This document shows positions 34,337 to 43,526 of a DNA stretch of 64,000 nt, one piece after another. A model generated the notes under the pieces. That model was not told the origin of the DNA and ran no database searches. It was given only the letters and a program-made list of their open reading frames with translations. The stretch's first letter is position 1, and each line of letters opens with the position of its first letter. The DNA lies in assembly GCF_030580935.1 (NCBI RefSeq), contig NZ_JAUQOM010000008.1:124001-188000 (forward strand). The letters are read 5' to 3'. The DNA comes from Sphingobium cyanobacteriorum. Its GTDB lineage: Bacteria; Pseudomonadota; Alphaproteobacteria; Sphingomonadales; Sphingomonadaceae. The translations under genes and the position numbers were made by a program.

Positions 34337-35542
34337 TCAGGCCGCGTTGAGCGTGCGCGCGAGCAGGTCGCGCTGGATCTCGTTCGTACCGGCGTAGATG
34401 CTGGTCGCGCGGGCGTTGAGATAGAAAGGCATGGCGGTCAGGCTAAACAGGTCATCGAGAGGTTCAGCCGCCGGATCGACGGTCAGCGCCTCTACCTGTT
34501 GCGGCACTGCACCCAGGCCAGCTACCCGCGCCTGCATGACGCCCAGCAGTTGCGTCATTTCAGTGCTCATGATCTTGTTGAGCGACGGCATGGCTGGGTC
34601 ATTGCCGATCGGATGACCCGTCAGGATCATCCGTTCAAACGCTTCATAGGACACCAGTTCAGCCTCCACTTCCCCCAGATCGCGCTGGAAGATCGGATCG
34701 TCTGCGAGGGTTCCGCCATGGGGCGACGGCGCGTCGACCACCGCCTGCCGGATCAGCGCCATCTTGCGGCGGAGCATGGGGCTGAGTGCGGCGCCGCCAC
34801 GTTCATGCTTGAGCAGTTGCTTGGCGACTGACCAGCCATCATTTTCCGCGCCGACACGTCCAGACTGCGGTACGCGCACATTATCGAAAAACACTTCGCA
34901 CTGTTCAGGCAGGCCGTCCAGGCCGATGATCGGGCGCACGACCATCCCGGGATAGTCCATCCGGTCCAGCAGCAGAAAGGTGATGCCCGCCTGCTTCTTG
35001 GCCTCCTTGTTCGTGCGCACCAGCATGAACATGCGGTTCGCCTCATGCGCAAGCGTGGTCCAGATCTTCTGGCCGTTGATGATATAGTCGTCACCGTCCG
35101 CGACCGCCGAACAGGACAGGGATGCAAGATCGGACCCTGCATTGGGCTCCGAATAGCCTTGCGTCCAGTAATCTTCACCCGCGAGGATGCCGGGCAGGTA
35201 AAGCGCTTTTTGTTCAGGTGTGCCCAGTTCCATGATCAGCGGCCCAACCATTTGCAATCCGTTGGGCAGCAGCGGCGGCAGGTCGCGCTTCCAATGTTCC
35301 TCGGCAAAAATATAGCGCTGTTCGACCGACCAGCCCGTCCCGCCATATTCGACCGGCCACGCCGGCGCGGACCAGCCCTTGGCGTGCAGGATGCGGTGCC
35401 ACGCCATCACCTCCTTGAAGGGTGCGAATACGCTGGTGGTTTTCCTGCCGGCTTCGCGGATCGCCGGGGTGGGCGCCGTATCCAGAAAATCGGCTACCTC
35501 GCGACGAAATGCCTCAAGCTCTTCACTGAAGTCGATATTCAC
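34337..35542 (-). CDS. Acyl-CoA dehydrogenase, large-subunit type
   Basis: A 401-residue ACAD. GTG at 35542 begins the family sequence (NIDFSEELEAFRREVADFL) and lies eight bases after AAGGA; an upstream ATG would add 11 residues. It has WTQGYSEPNAGSDLASLSCSA, NGQKIWTTLAHEANRMFMLVRTNK, and a C-terminal SIYAGTNEIQRDLLARTL. It is the large partner of the small ACAD that follows. Together they should act as an FAD- and ETF-linked dehydrogenase on a bulky CoA ester. Confidence 0.89.
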   Translation of the reverse strand: MNIDFSEELEAFRREVADFLDTAPTPAIREAGRKTTSVFAPFKEVMAWHRILHAKGWSAPAWPVEYGGTGWSVEQRYIFAEEHWKRDLPPLLPNGLQMVGPLIMELGTPEQKALYLPGILAGEDYWTQGYSEPNAGSDLASLSCSAVADGDDYIINGQKIWTTLAHEANRMFMLVRTNKEAKKQAGITFLLLDRMDYPGMVVRPIIGLDGLPEQCEVFFDNVRVPQSGRVGAENDGWSVAKQLLKHERGGAALSPMLRRKMALIRQAVVDAPSPHGGTLADDPIFQRDLGEVEAELVSYEAFERMILTGHPIGNDPAMPSLNKIMSTEMTQLLGVMQARVAGLGAVPQQVEALTVDPAAEPLDDLFSLTAMPFYLNARATSIYAGTNEIQRDLLARTLNAA

Positions 35543-35673
35543 GGCGCTGGTCCTTGGCTGGGATCTGCGGATCAATCCGCCATCCCTTAATCATTCGATG
35601 AAATAACCGCAACGCGCGCGGACGTAAAGCTTCGATATAGGCCATCGAAGCGGACGCTCGTTCGCTAATGCCG

Positions 35674-36420
35674 TCACCCCTTCCGTTGGGCAAAGCGGGC
35701 AATTCGTTCCGCCATGTCTGGCCCGACTCCCTCAGTATTATGTACTTCATGCGCCAGGCCGAAGCGAACCGGCATACCGTCCGTCGCTTCCATCAACCGC
35801 TTGTAGCCGGCAACGCTGAATGGCGAATTTTCAAGTATCTGGCGGGCAAAGGCGATGACCTCCTGCTCGAACAGGTCGTCGTCGTAGCACGCATTGGCAA
35901 GGCCCATGGCCAATGCTTCCGCGCCGCTATAGGTCTTGGCGGTAAACATCATTTCACGCGCCTTGGCAAAACCGACCCGGCGCGGCAGTCGCTGCGTCAT
36001 GCCCCACACTGGAGTCAGCGCCCATTTCGCGTGCGTGTCGGCAAAGCGCGCACTATGTGATGCCAGGATGATGTCGCCAGCGAGTGCCAGTTCCAGGGCG
36101 CCGGTGTAGCAATGGCCATGAACGGCAGCGATGACGGCCTGGGGCAGGCATGCCAGCCGCTCTATCACCTTTGATTCGTAGCCGAAATCCTGCGCCTCGC
36201 CTGCGCTGATGTCGCTGAGGTCGTGCCCGGCGGAAAAGCAGCGGCCTGCGCCACGCAGCACGACACAGCCAATGCCGCTATCTGCCCGTTCCAAGTCAGC
36301 GACATGGCGTTCGAGATGTTCGAATATCGCATGATTTATGCTGTTCAATTTGTCAGGGCGGTTAAGCGTGAGGAGCGCGAGCCCGTCAATATCTTCGCGC
36401 AGGACGAGATCTTCTGGCAT
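35674..36420 (-). CDS. Enoyl-CoA hydratase/isomerase-family protein
   Basis: A 248-residue crotonase-fold protein: LALLTLNRPDKLNSIN (about 14-30), RCFSAGHDLSDI (about 60-72), and HGHCYTGALELALAGDIILAS, which holds the first catalytic glutamate. The second glutamate region reads FADTHAKWALTPVWGMTQRLPR and lacks the usual PEI glutamate, so plain hydration is uncertain; isomerase or hydrolase chemistry is possible. It is the first gene of the four-gene minus-strand unit with the ACAD pair and nitroreductase. Confidence 0.85.
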   Translation of the reverse strand: MPEDLVLREDIDGLALLTLNRPDKLNSINHAIFEHLERHVADLERADSGIGCVVLRGAGRCFSAGHDLSDISAGEAQDFGYESKVIERLACLPQAVIAAVHGHCYTGALELALAGDIILASHSARFADTHAKWALTPVWGMTQRLPRRVGFAKAREMMFTAKTYSGAEALAMGLANACYDDDLFEQEVIAFARQILENSPFSVAGYKRLMEATDGMPVRFGLAHEVHNTEGVGPDMAERIARFAQRKG

Positions 36421-36599
36421 CTATCATTCCTTTCCTGTTGATCGGGGTCGGCAATGCCGCCAAAGCTTGGCCACCGTTCATCGATCAACTAATGAGCCGC
36501 AGTGAATCGCGCCAAACCCATTGCACGATGTCGCCGGCTTTGCCTACGGTGATCTTTCCGCTACGCCGCAGATAATCGAACAGTTGATCTCTCTTTGAA

Positions 36600-37210
36600 A
36601 AGGCGCGCTATGGGATTGTTGAGGGGTAAAGGCGAAGCCATCGCCAATGCCGGCGATGTCGGCGACATGGCACGCCTTGCTCAGGGCCGCACTCGGCGCC
36701 TTCGATGGCGTCGATATCTTCGTCAACAATGCCGCATGACAGGAGCTTTACGACCATCGAGGAAAGCGATTGGGACGCGGTGATTACGGTCCATGTCAAA
36801 GGCACGTTCGCCGTTACCCGATCGATCTTCGAATGGATGAAGAAGGCGGGGAGGGGCGTCATCGTTAACACATCGTCCAGTTCCGGGATGGTCGCCAATT
36901 TCGGACAGGGCAATTATGGGGCCGCCAAAGCGGGAATATGAGGCCTGTCCAACCGAAGGCGCCCGATACGGCATGCGCGTCCGGACGCTGGCGTCCGGTC
37001 GCCACCACGCGATTGACCGAGGGCCTTTGGCCGCACGATCTTGTCGTGCAGAGCGGGCCTGACCGTATCGCCCCCACCTTCCTCCATATGGTGAGCGATC
37101 TGTCGATGCTGCACACGGGCAAGATGATGGCGGGGTCGCGCAGGCGGATGCAGGCCGACGTCGTGCCCAGCGCGGGGGACGTCGCACATCATGCCGCCTA
37201 CATTTTCTGA
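36600..37210 (+). pseudogene. SDR remnant (HSD17B4/FOX2-type hydroxyacyl-CoA dehydrogenase)
   Basis: In-frame pieces of one SDR can be read across several frames: GKGEAIANAGDVGDMA, DGVDIFVNNAA (then TGA), TIEESDWDAVITVHVKGTFAV, GVIVNTSSSSGMVANFGQGNYGAAKAGI (then TGA, with the YGAAK catalytic pair), EGARYGMRVRTLA, and TTRLTEGLWPHDLVVQSGPDRIAP. The N-terminal nucleotide-binding part is missing. Order and content fit the 3-hydroxyacyl-CoA dehydrogenase domain of peroxisomal multifunctional enzyme-like SDRs. At least two stops and two frameshifts rule out function. The intact SDR at 37337 follows in the same direction but is a different SDR type. Confidence 0.8.
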
Positions 37211-37336
37211 CTGACGAGCCGCCGATCGAATTTTCCTAACACAAGCGGCACGGCGGAACAGATATGATCCCGCAGCGAAGCTGCCCGGTGACGAACAGCG
37301 CAAAACTCGGCGAAATTTGACAAAAAGGAGCAGGAT

Positions 37337-38137
37337 ATGAGCGTATCTTTTGATTTGAGTGGCAGGATCGCCATGGTGACGGGCGGCGGCACCGGGCTGG
37401 GACGCGGCATCGCACAGGCGCTGATCGACGCCGGTGCTGCCAAGGTCTATATCGTTTCGCGCAAGCTCCAGGTTCTGGAACAGGCCGCCGCCGAGATGTC
37501 GCCGGAAGGAAACTGTGTCGCGATTGCGGCTGATCTTTCGACGGTTGCCGGCTGTCAGCAGCTCGCGGCCGAGTTCCGCAAGAGGGAGAAGCGGCTCGAC
37601 ATACTGGTAAATAATTCCGGGCTGGGATGGGTTGGCAGCTTTGAGGAATATTCCGAAAAAGGGTGGGACAAGTCCTTTCAGATCAACCTGAAGGCGCCCT
37701 TCTTCCTGGTGCAGGCGCTACTTGGCAGCCTGACAGCCCGTACAGGCCGTGATCAGCCGGCCTCCATCATCAATGTCGGCTCGATCGCGGGTGAAATGGC
37801 CAAGGGTGGCGGTGCGTTCGCCTACGGCCTGGCGAAGGGGGCGGTGCACCATGCAACCCGTATGCTGGCGCTGGAACTTGGGCCGCGCAATATTACGGTC
37901 AACGCGATCGCACCGGGCCGGTTCACGACCAGCATGACGACCCAGATAGCCCAGGACACGGAACGGCTGGAACGGGAAAGCAAGATGATCCCGCTCGGTC
38001 GCTGGGGCAGGGTCGAGGAACTGGGCGGCGTCGCGGTGTTGCTCGCGTCGACTGCGGGCAGCTATATCAATGGTGCGGTGATCGTCGTGGACGGCGGGCT
38101 GATGCTACAGCATCCGCTGGCGCTGGGGCTGGAATAG
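37337..38137 (+). CDS. Short-chain dehydrogenase/reductase
   Basis: A 266-residue classical SDR starting after AAGGAG. TGGGTGLGRG at about 15-24 binds NAD(P); NNSGLGW near 92 replaces the usual NNAG by NNSG; VGSIAGEMAKGGGAFAYGLAKGAV near 147-172 holds catalytic Ser, Tyr and Lys; IAPGRFTTSM near 195. Its family includes 3-oxoacyl reductases and gluconate/rhamnolipid-type dehydrogenases. In this setting oxidation of a hydroxyl group on a CoA ester or its precursor is likely. A strong bidirectional hairpin separates it from the convergent aldehyde dehydrogenase. Confidence 0.87.
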   Translation: MSVSFDLSGRIAMVTGGGTGLGRGIAQALIDAGAAKVYIVSRKLQVLEQAAAEMSPEGNCVAIAADLSTVAGCQQLAAEFRKREKRLDILVNNSGLGWVGSFEEYSEKGWDKSFQINLKAPFFLVQALLGSLTARTGRDQPASIINVGSIAGEMAKGGGAFAYGLAKGAVHHATRMLALELGPRNITVNAIAPGRFTTSMTTQIAQDTERLERESKMIPLGRWGRVEELGGVAVLLASTAGSYINGAVIVVDGGLMLQHPLALGLE

Positions 38138-38154
38138 CCCTCAAGAACAGTAGA

Positions 38155-38192
38155 TTGCGGGGCTGATCTCAGAAAGAGAGGCAGCCCCGCAA
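38155..38192. terminator. Bidirectional hairpin terminator between SDR and aldehyde dehydrogenase
   Basis: A perfect 11-bp inverted repeat, TTGCGGGGCTG (38155-38165) and CAGCCCCGCAA (38182-38192), with a 16-base loop. It lies between the stops of two convergent genes. A short AT-rich tail is present on both sides. Confidence 0.8.
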
Positions 38193-38198
38193 CGCCTG

Positions 38199-39620
38199 CT
38201 ATTTTGCTACGGTAATGGTCTGGGGCTTTGTGAATTCGAGCAGGCCTTCCCGTCCGTTTTCGACGCCGAAGCCCGACAGTTTATGACCAGCGAACGGTGT
38301 CCATGGCATAATATATTGGGTTTCGTTCACCCATACGGTGCCCGTTTCCAAGCGCGCAGCAATGTCGATCGCCCCTTGGCTGTCCGCCGACCAAACAGAC
38401 CCGGCAAGCCCATAGTCGGAAGCGTTCGCCCGCTCGATCACGTCATCGATATCGCTGAACTTGATCAGCGGCAGCACGGGACCAAATGCCTCTTCCTGTA
38501 CGACGCGGCTATCTTCAGGGGGATTGTCGACGATGGCGAGCGGCACGAAATAGCCCTTGCCGCCTTCCGGTACATCGCCGCCCACCAGGAAGTTCAGGCC
38601 ATTCTCACGGGCGTCGCGGATCAAATCCTTGACCTTTTCGAACTGTGGCCGGTTTTGGATCGGGCCATAATTGCTGCCTTGCTCCAGCCCGTTGCCGACT
38701 TTCGCCGCGCGGGCACGCGTGACGAGCGCATCGGCCACCTGGTCGTAGACGTCCTCATGAATATACATGCGCTTGATCGCGACACATAGCTGGCCGCTGT
38801 TGGCGAAGGATGCACCGAACAGCTTGTCGGCGACCTTATCGAGTTCGACATCCGGCATCACGATCGCGGCGTCATTGCCGCCCAGCTCCAACGTTACAGG
38901 CTTCAGATTTTCCGCGGCCGTTTGCATGACGCGCTTGCCGGTCGGCGTGGAGCCGGTAAAGCTGATCTTGTCGATCCCCGGATGGGCGCTCAGCCATGGG
39001 CCAAGCTGGTCACCGCCACTGATGACATTGAACACGCCCGCCGGCAGATGCTCCTGCATCAATTCACCAAGCTTGAGCATCGTGAGCGGGGTGAAGGGCG
39101 AGGGTTTGAGCACGATCGCGTTGCCAGTCAGCAGCGCGGGTGCGATCTTCCAGATGGCCAGGTTGAACGGGAAATTCCAGGGGACGATGCCCGCGACGAC
39201 GCCCAGAGGGACGTGACGGGTTTCGGATCGGCGCTGCTCTGAGTCCTCCGTCACTTCGACCGGGATCTCCTGCTGGGCGATGGCGCCGCACCAGAAAGCG
39301 GAAAAATCCACCTCCATACGCGCCCCCTTGAGCGGACGGCCCTGTTCCAGCGTGAACAGACGGGCAAAATCATCGGCATGCTGGGCGATGACTTCGCCCA
39401 TCTTCGCAACCAGGCGGCGACGCTCCTCCAGCGGCGTTGCACGCCATTTGGGGAATGCCTTGCGGGCGGCGGCAACAGCTTGGTCCAGTTGTTCGCGCGA
39501 GCAATCGGGCGCCTTGGCGACGACGTCCTCATTCGCGGGATTGATGACGTCGACCGTCGTTGCGGAGCTTATGCTCTGCCCGTCTATGGTCATCGCGAAA
39601 TTATTGAAAAAGTCTGCCAT
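38199..39620 (-). CDS. NAD(P)-dependent aldehyde dehydrogenase
   Basis: A 473-residue aldehyde dehydrogenase. Visible marks are GIVPWNFPFNLA (about 144-155), KPSPFTPLT for cofactor binding (172-180), FTGSTPTGKRV (221-231), LELGGND with the general base Glu245, and SGQLC with the nucleophile Cys279. The length fits the family. It converts an aldehyde to a carboxylic acid. It is the last gene of the minus-strand series with acyl-CoA synthetase, racemase, SDR and thiolase, though 235 bases separate it from the synthetase. It would supply the acid that the synthetase activates. Confidence 0.92.
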   Translation of the reverse strand: MADFFNNFAMTIDGQSISSATTVDVINPANEDVVAKAPDCSREQLDQAVAAARKAFPKWRATPLEERRRLVAKMGEVIAQHADDFARLFTLEQGRPLKGARMEVDFSAFWCGAIAQQEIPVEVTEDSEQRRSETRHVPLGVVAGIVPWNFPFNLAIWKIAPALLTGNAIVLKPSPFTPLTMLKLGELMQEHLPAGVFNVISGGDQLGPWLSAHPGIDKISFTGSTPTGKRVMQTAAENLKPVTLELGGNDAAIVMPDVELDKVADKLFGASFANSGQLCVAIKRMYIHEDVYDQVADALVTRARAAKVGNGLEQGSNYGPIQNRPQFEKVKDLIRDARENGLNFLVGGDVPEGGKGYFVPLAIVDNPPEDSRVVQEEAFGPVLPLIKFSDIDDVIERANASDYGLAGSVWSADSQGAIDIAARLETGTVWVNETQYIMPWTPFAGHKLSGFGVENGREGLLEFTKPQTITVAK

Positions 39621-39855
39621 GATGATCCTCTCACTCTGTCGGCGACGTGCGCCCACACGTTCATCCAAATGTCTGTTCTTGCCGAAAGCGCGTCAATGGT
39701 TGGTCGTCCAATCCATTGGTCAACCGTCTTGCCGCGTCATCGTCCTCGGACATGACCGGGGAGCGCATGTCCGCTGGACAATTCTGTTCGATCCATGTCG
39801 GCGTCGTCGCACCGAAATCGCCAAGATCATGCGTCATTCGAGGATCCTGACGAAG

Positions 39856-41403
39856 TCAGGCTCTGACGGCGGGCTGATCCTTCTTAGCCCAGTAGCTGTC
39901 ACGGAGCAGGCGCTTGTAAAGCTTGCCGGTGGCATGACGGGGCAGGTCCGCCATGAAATCGATTTGACGCGGTGCCTTGACATGACTGAGGTGCGCCCGC
40001 GCAAACTGCATCAGTTCGGCGGCGAAATCGTCATTGGCGTCCGCCCAGTCGAGGGGTTGAACGACCGCCACGACCTTTTCGCCCATTTCTTCGTCCGGCG
40101 CGCCGATCACTGCCACGTCACCCACCTTGGGATGCGTGACGAGCAGGTTTTCGAGCTCCTGCGGATAGATGTTTACGCCGCCCGAGATGATCATGAAGCT
40201 CTTGCGATCGGTAAGGTAGAGATAACCTTCCTCATCGACCCAACCGACATCGCCCAGTGTGGTCCATCCGTGGGGATGACGCGACTCCTGCGTCTTGGTG
40301 CTGTCGTTGTGATATTCGAAACTTGGGCCGCCCGAAAAATAGATCGTGCCCTCCGAGCGCGGCGGCAACTCATTGCCATTTTCGTCGCAGATGTGCAGCT
40401 TGGTGATGCGCGGTCGTCCGACCGACCCCTTGTGTGTTAGCCATTCGTGCGGCGAGATGAAGGTCCCGCCATTGCCTTCGGAGCCGCTATAATATTCGTG
40501 AATGATGGGACCGAACCAGTCCATCATCGCTTCCTTGATCGGGATCGGGCAAGGGGCCGCCGCATGGATCACCGCCCGCAACGATGACACGTCGTAACGG
40601 TTGCGGACTTCCTCAGGCATTTTGAGCATGCGGACAAAGTGGGTCGGCACGAATTGCGCGGTCGTCACCTTGAAGTGTTCGATCGCTTCGAGCGCGTCTT
40701 CGGGACTGAACTTTTCCATGACCACGACCGTGCCGCCCAGCCGTGTCATCCCCATAACATAGCGTAATGGCGCTGCGTGATAGATCGGCGCCGGGCAAAG
40801 ATAGATGCTGTCGGCTGTCGCTTCATAGAGATTGGCGAGCGCATCTGCCACTGCGTCAGGCCCGTCGATCGGCTGATTATCAATCTTGCGCGGCTTAATG
40901 CCCTTGGGTCGGCCGGTCGTGCCGGACGAATAGAGCATCTCGGTGCCCGCCTGCTCATCGGCGATGGGCGTGGTCGGTTGCGCTGCACGCTCGGCGATAA
41001 AATCGCGATAGCCCGCTATCGGTCCGCCGAGCGCGAAATGTGCGAGATCGAGCCCCCGTTCGAGCAAATGGGCAGGCAGGTCGTTCAGCACCGCAGAGAT
41101 CACCAGCGCCTTTGCGCCGCTGTCAGAAAGAATATAGGCGATCTCGTCGGTCTGGAGCTTGTTCGATACGGGTACGAAGTAGAGACCCGAGCGCTGCGCT
41201 GCCCATGCGATTTCGAAAAAGGCCGGATTATTCTCCATGCACACTGCGATCGCGTCGCCGGCTTTCAGCCCAAGCGACCGAAACAGATGAGCACCCTGAT
41301 TGGATCGGGCGTCAAGCTCTCCGTATGTCACCGTCTGCTTGCTAGGCGACATGATGATGGCGGGTTTGTCGGGATTTGCTTGAGCGTGGATATAGGGGTG
41401 CAT
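39856..41403 (-). CDS. Acyl-CoA synthetase (AMP-forming)
   Basis: A 515-residue ANL-superfamily ligase. P-loop-like YSSGTTGRPKGIKPR near residues 164-178, YGELDARS near 27, EYYSGSEGNGGTF near 305 (A5), GWTTLGDVGWVDEEGYLYLTDRKSFMIISGG near 390-420 (A7/A8 with hinge), and the C-terminal lysine in PRHATGKLYKRLL near 500. It adenylates a carboxylic acid and makes its CoA ester in the cytosol. Substrate is not predictable from motifs. It is one of two acyl-CoA synthetases in the island and lies between the aldehyde dehydrogenase and the racemase. Confidence 0.9.
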   Translation of the reverse strand: MHPYIHAQANPDKPAIIMSPSKQTVTYGELDARSNQGAHLFRSLGLKAGDAIAVCMENNPAFFEIAWAAQRSGLYFVPVSNKLQTDEIAYILSDSGAKALVISAVLNDLPAHLLERGLDLAHFALGGPIAGYRDFIAERAAQPTTPIADEQAGTEMLYSSGTTGRPKGIKPRKIDNQPIDGPDAVADALANLYEATADSIYLCPAPIYHAAPLRYVMGMTRLGGTVVVMEKFSPEDALEAIEHFKVTTAQFVPTHFVRMLKMPEEVRNRYDVSSLRAVIHAAAPCPIPIKEAMMDWFGPIIHEYYSGSEGNGGTFISPHEWLTHKGSVGRPRITKLHICDENGNELPPRSEGTIYFSGGPSFEYHNDSTKTQESRHPHGWTTLGDVGWVDEEGYLYLTDRKSFMIISGGVNIYPQELENLLVTHPKVGDVAVIGAPDEEMGEKVVAVVQPLDWADANDDFAAELMQFARAHLSHVKAPRQIDFMADLPRHATGKLYKRLLRDSYWAKKDQPAVRA

Positions 41404-41624
41404 GGCGGTTCTCGATTTTGGAATTAACGGCAGGATGTCAGCTATCTGCTAACCAAATGACGGGGCATGGGTCAGGTCGCGCGGCAGGCCGCCGCGTTTC
41501 TGCGAGGGTGACAGATGTATGGCGAAGCCGATCGACGACCGGCAAGGAAGCGGCTTGCATGACCGCGAAATCTGGTCGGCGACCGTGTACACATGCTCTC
41601 CTGACATTTTGACTAATTCCCGGC

Positions 41625-42704
41625 TTATGGGATGACTAAATTTTCGAAATTAGCGTCCGCAAATGGAGCCGCGACGACCGGGCTTGCCGCCGGCGTTCGG
41701 GAGAAGCGCGGTGCAGGCGCAGGCTGCACGACGCCTTCCAACTCCACGAAAGTGCCGCGTTCGGCGTTATGCGGGTGGGCAGGTGCTTCGCTCATCGACA
41801 GGACGGGCGCGAAACATACGTCGCTATGCTCCATCAGCGCGCACCATTCGGCCCGCGTACGGGTAAGGAAAAGTGCACTCAATCGCGCCTTGAGGACCGG
41901 CCAGGCGGCCTCATCCATCTGTGCCTGGAATGCAGGATCCTCCGCCAGGCCGGTAAGTTTGAGCAGCAGGCTGTAGAATTGCGGTTCGATGGAGCCGAGC
42001 GCGATATATTTGCCGTCCGCAGTCTCATAGCTGTCGTAGAAATGCGAGCCGGTATCGAGCAGATTGGTGCCCCGCTCTTCGCTCCATCCCGCCGTCGCGC
42101 GGAAACCCCAGATCATGCTCATCAGCAAAGCGGCGCCATCGACCATCGCACAGTCGATGACCTGACCCTGGCCGTTGCGATGCGCTTCGAGCAGCGCTGC
42201 CGCCATACCGAATGCCAGCAGCATGCCGCCACCGCCGAAGTCACCCACCATATTGATGGGCGGGGTTGGCTTTTCACCGGCGCGGCCATAACTGTGGAGC
42301 GCTCCGGCAAGCGCGATATAATTGATATCATGACCTGCGGCCTGGGCGTAGGGACCGTTCTGGCCCCACCCCGTCATGCGACCATAGACAAGGCGCGGAT
42401 TGTCCTGGAGCAGAATATCCGGGCCGAGTCCGAGCCGTTCCATGACGCCGGGACGAAAGCCCTCGATCAAGCCGTCGGCCGAGCGGACAAGCGCGCGGAC
42501 GCGCTCTTGTCCCTCAGGAGATTTCAGATCGGCAGCTACCAGCTTGCGCGAGCGCATCAGCGGATCACGCAGATCGGGCACGCCTTCCGGACGATGCACC
42601 AAAATAACCTCGGCACCCTGATCGGCAAGCATCATGCCGCAAAAAGGCCCAGGGCCGATGCCGGCCATTTCGATGATCCGTATGCCGGAAAGCGGCCCGC
42701 TCAT
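41625..42704 (-). CDS. Alpha-methylacyl-CoA racemase (CaiB/BaiF family)
   Basis: A 359-residue family III protein of the AMACR subgroup. GHDINYIALAGALHSYG holds His125 and NMVGDFGGGGMLLAFG holds Asp155, matching the catalytic His126/Asp156 pair of Mycobacterium Mcr. EMAGIGPGPFCGMMLADQGA is the CoA-binding start. ATG 42704 lies one base after the SDR stop. It interconverts 2R- and 2S-methylacyl-CoAs so that ACADs with S specificity can act. Its presence suggests that the substrate has a methyl branch next to the carbonyl, as in isoprenoid or steroid side-chain acids. Confidence 0.88.
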   Translation of the reverse strand: MSGPLSGIRIIEMAGIGPGPFCGMMLADQGAEVILVHRPEGVPDLRDPLMRSRKLVAADLKSPEGQERVRALVRSADGLIEGFRPGVMERLGLGPDILLQDNPRLVYGRMTGWGQNGPYAQAAGHDINYIALAGALHSYGRAGEKPTPPINMVGDFGGGGMLLAFGMAAALLEAHRNGQGQVIDCAMVDGAALLMSMIWGFRATAGWSEERGTNLLDTGSHFYDSYETADGKYIALGSIEPQFYSLLLKLTGLAEDPAFQAQMDEAAWPVLKARLSALFLTRTRAEWCALMEHSDVCFAPVLSMSEAPAHPHNAERGTFVELEGVVQPAPAPRFSRTPAASPVVAAPFADANFENLVIP

Positions 42705-42705
42705 G

Positions 42706-43485
42706 TCAGCGCGGCGCCATACGGATCGAACCGTCGAGGCGGACGTCCTCACCGTTGAAATAGGAGTTGCGAATCATCTCGATCGCAAGGCTGGCATATT
42801 CCGCTGGATCACCCAGACGTTTAGGGAATGGCACCTGTGCACCCAGCGCATCGAGCACATTTTGCGGCGCGCCCTTCAAGAGCGGGGTGTTGAAAATACC
42901 CGGCAAAATGGTGTTGATGCGGATGCCTTCGGACGAGAGGTCGCGCGCGATCGGCAGGGTCATGCCCACGACGCCGCCCTTCGACGCGGAATAGGCGGCC
43001 TGACCGATCTGGCCGTCCTCGGCCGCAACGCTTGCCGTGTTGACGATCGCGCCGCGCTCGCCATTTTCGCCTGGCTCCAGCGTCAGCATGCCGGCAGCGG
43101 ATTTGGCGATGCAGCGGAACGTGCCGACCAGATTGATCTGGACGATCTTGTCGAACGCCTCGATCGGGAAGTGGGTGATATCGCCAGTCTTGCGATCCCG
43201 CCCGGCCGTCTTGATCGCGTTGCCAGTGCCAGCGCAATTCACCAGAATCGCTTCCTGGCCATGAGCCGCGCGCGCTTTAGCAAAGCCGGCGTCGACGCTG
43301 GCGTCATTGGTCACATCGACCTTACAGAACACGCCGCCCAGTTCAGCCGCGACTGCATTGCCCGCCTCTTCATTAAGGTCGAAGATCGCGACCTTGACGC
43401 CTTCTGCCGCAAGCACCCTTGCCGTCGCTTCGCCAAGACCGCTCGCGCCACCCGTGACGACGGCCGACTTACCCGCAATTTCCAC
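42706..43485 (-). CDS. SDR, 3-hydroxyacyl-CoA dehydrogenase type II-like (HSD17B10-like)
   Basis: A 259-residue SDR. TGGASGLGEATARVL binds NAD, NCAGTGNAIKT replaces the common NNAG, NTASVAAEDGQIGQAAYSASKGGVVGMTLPIARDL contains the catalytic Ser, Tyr and Lys, and ILPGIFNTPLL and MIRNSYFNGEDVRLDGSIRM are marks of the HSD17B10 type. GTG at 43485 follows AAGGGG; the longer ORF upstream runs into the thiolase region. It should oxidise 3-hydroxyacyl-CoA to 3-ketoacyl-CoA, just before the thiolase encoded upstream in the same unit (41-base gap). Confidence 0.9.
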   Translation of the reverse strand: MEIAGKSAVVTGGASGLGEATARVLAAEGVKVAIFDLNEEAGNAVAAELGGVFCKVDVTNDASVDAGFAKARAAHGQEAILVNCAGTGNAIKTAGRDRKTGDITHFPIEAFDKIVQINLVGTFRCIAKSAAGMLTLEPGENGERGAIVNTASVAAEDGQIGQAAYSASKGGVVGMTLPIARDLSSEGIRINTILPGIFNTPLLKGAPQNVLDALGAQVPFPKRLGDPAEYASLAIEMIRNSYFNGEDVRLDGSIRMAPR

Positions 43486-43526
43486 TGATATTCCCCTTAT
43501 ATAACTTTGATTGGTGGCCGAGACGC

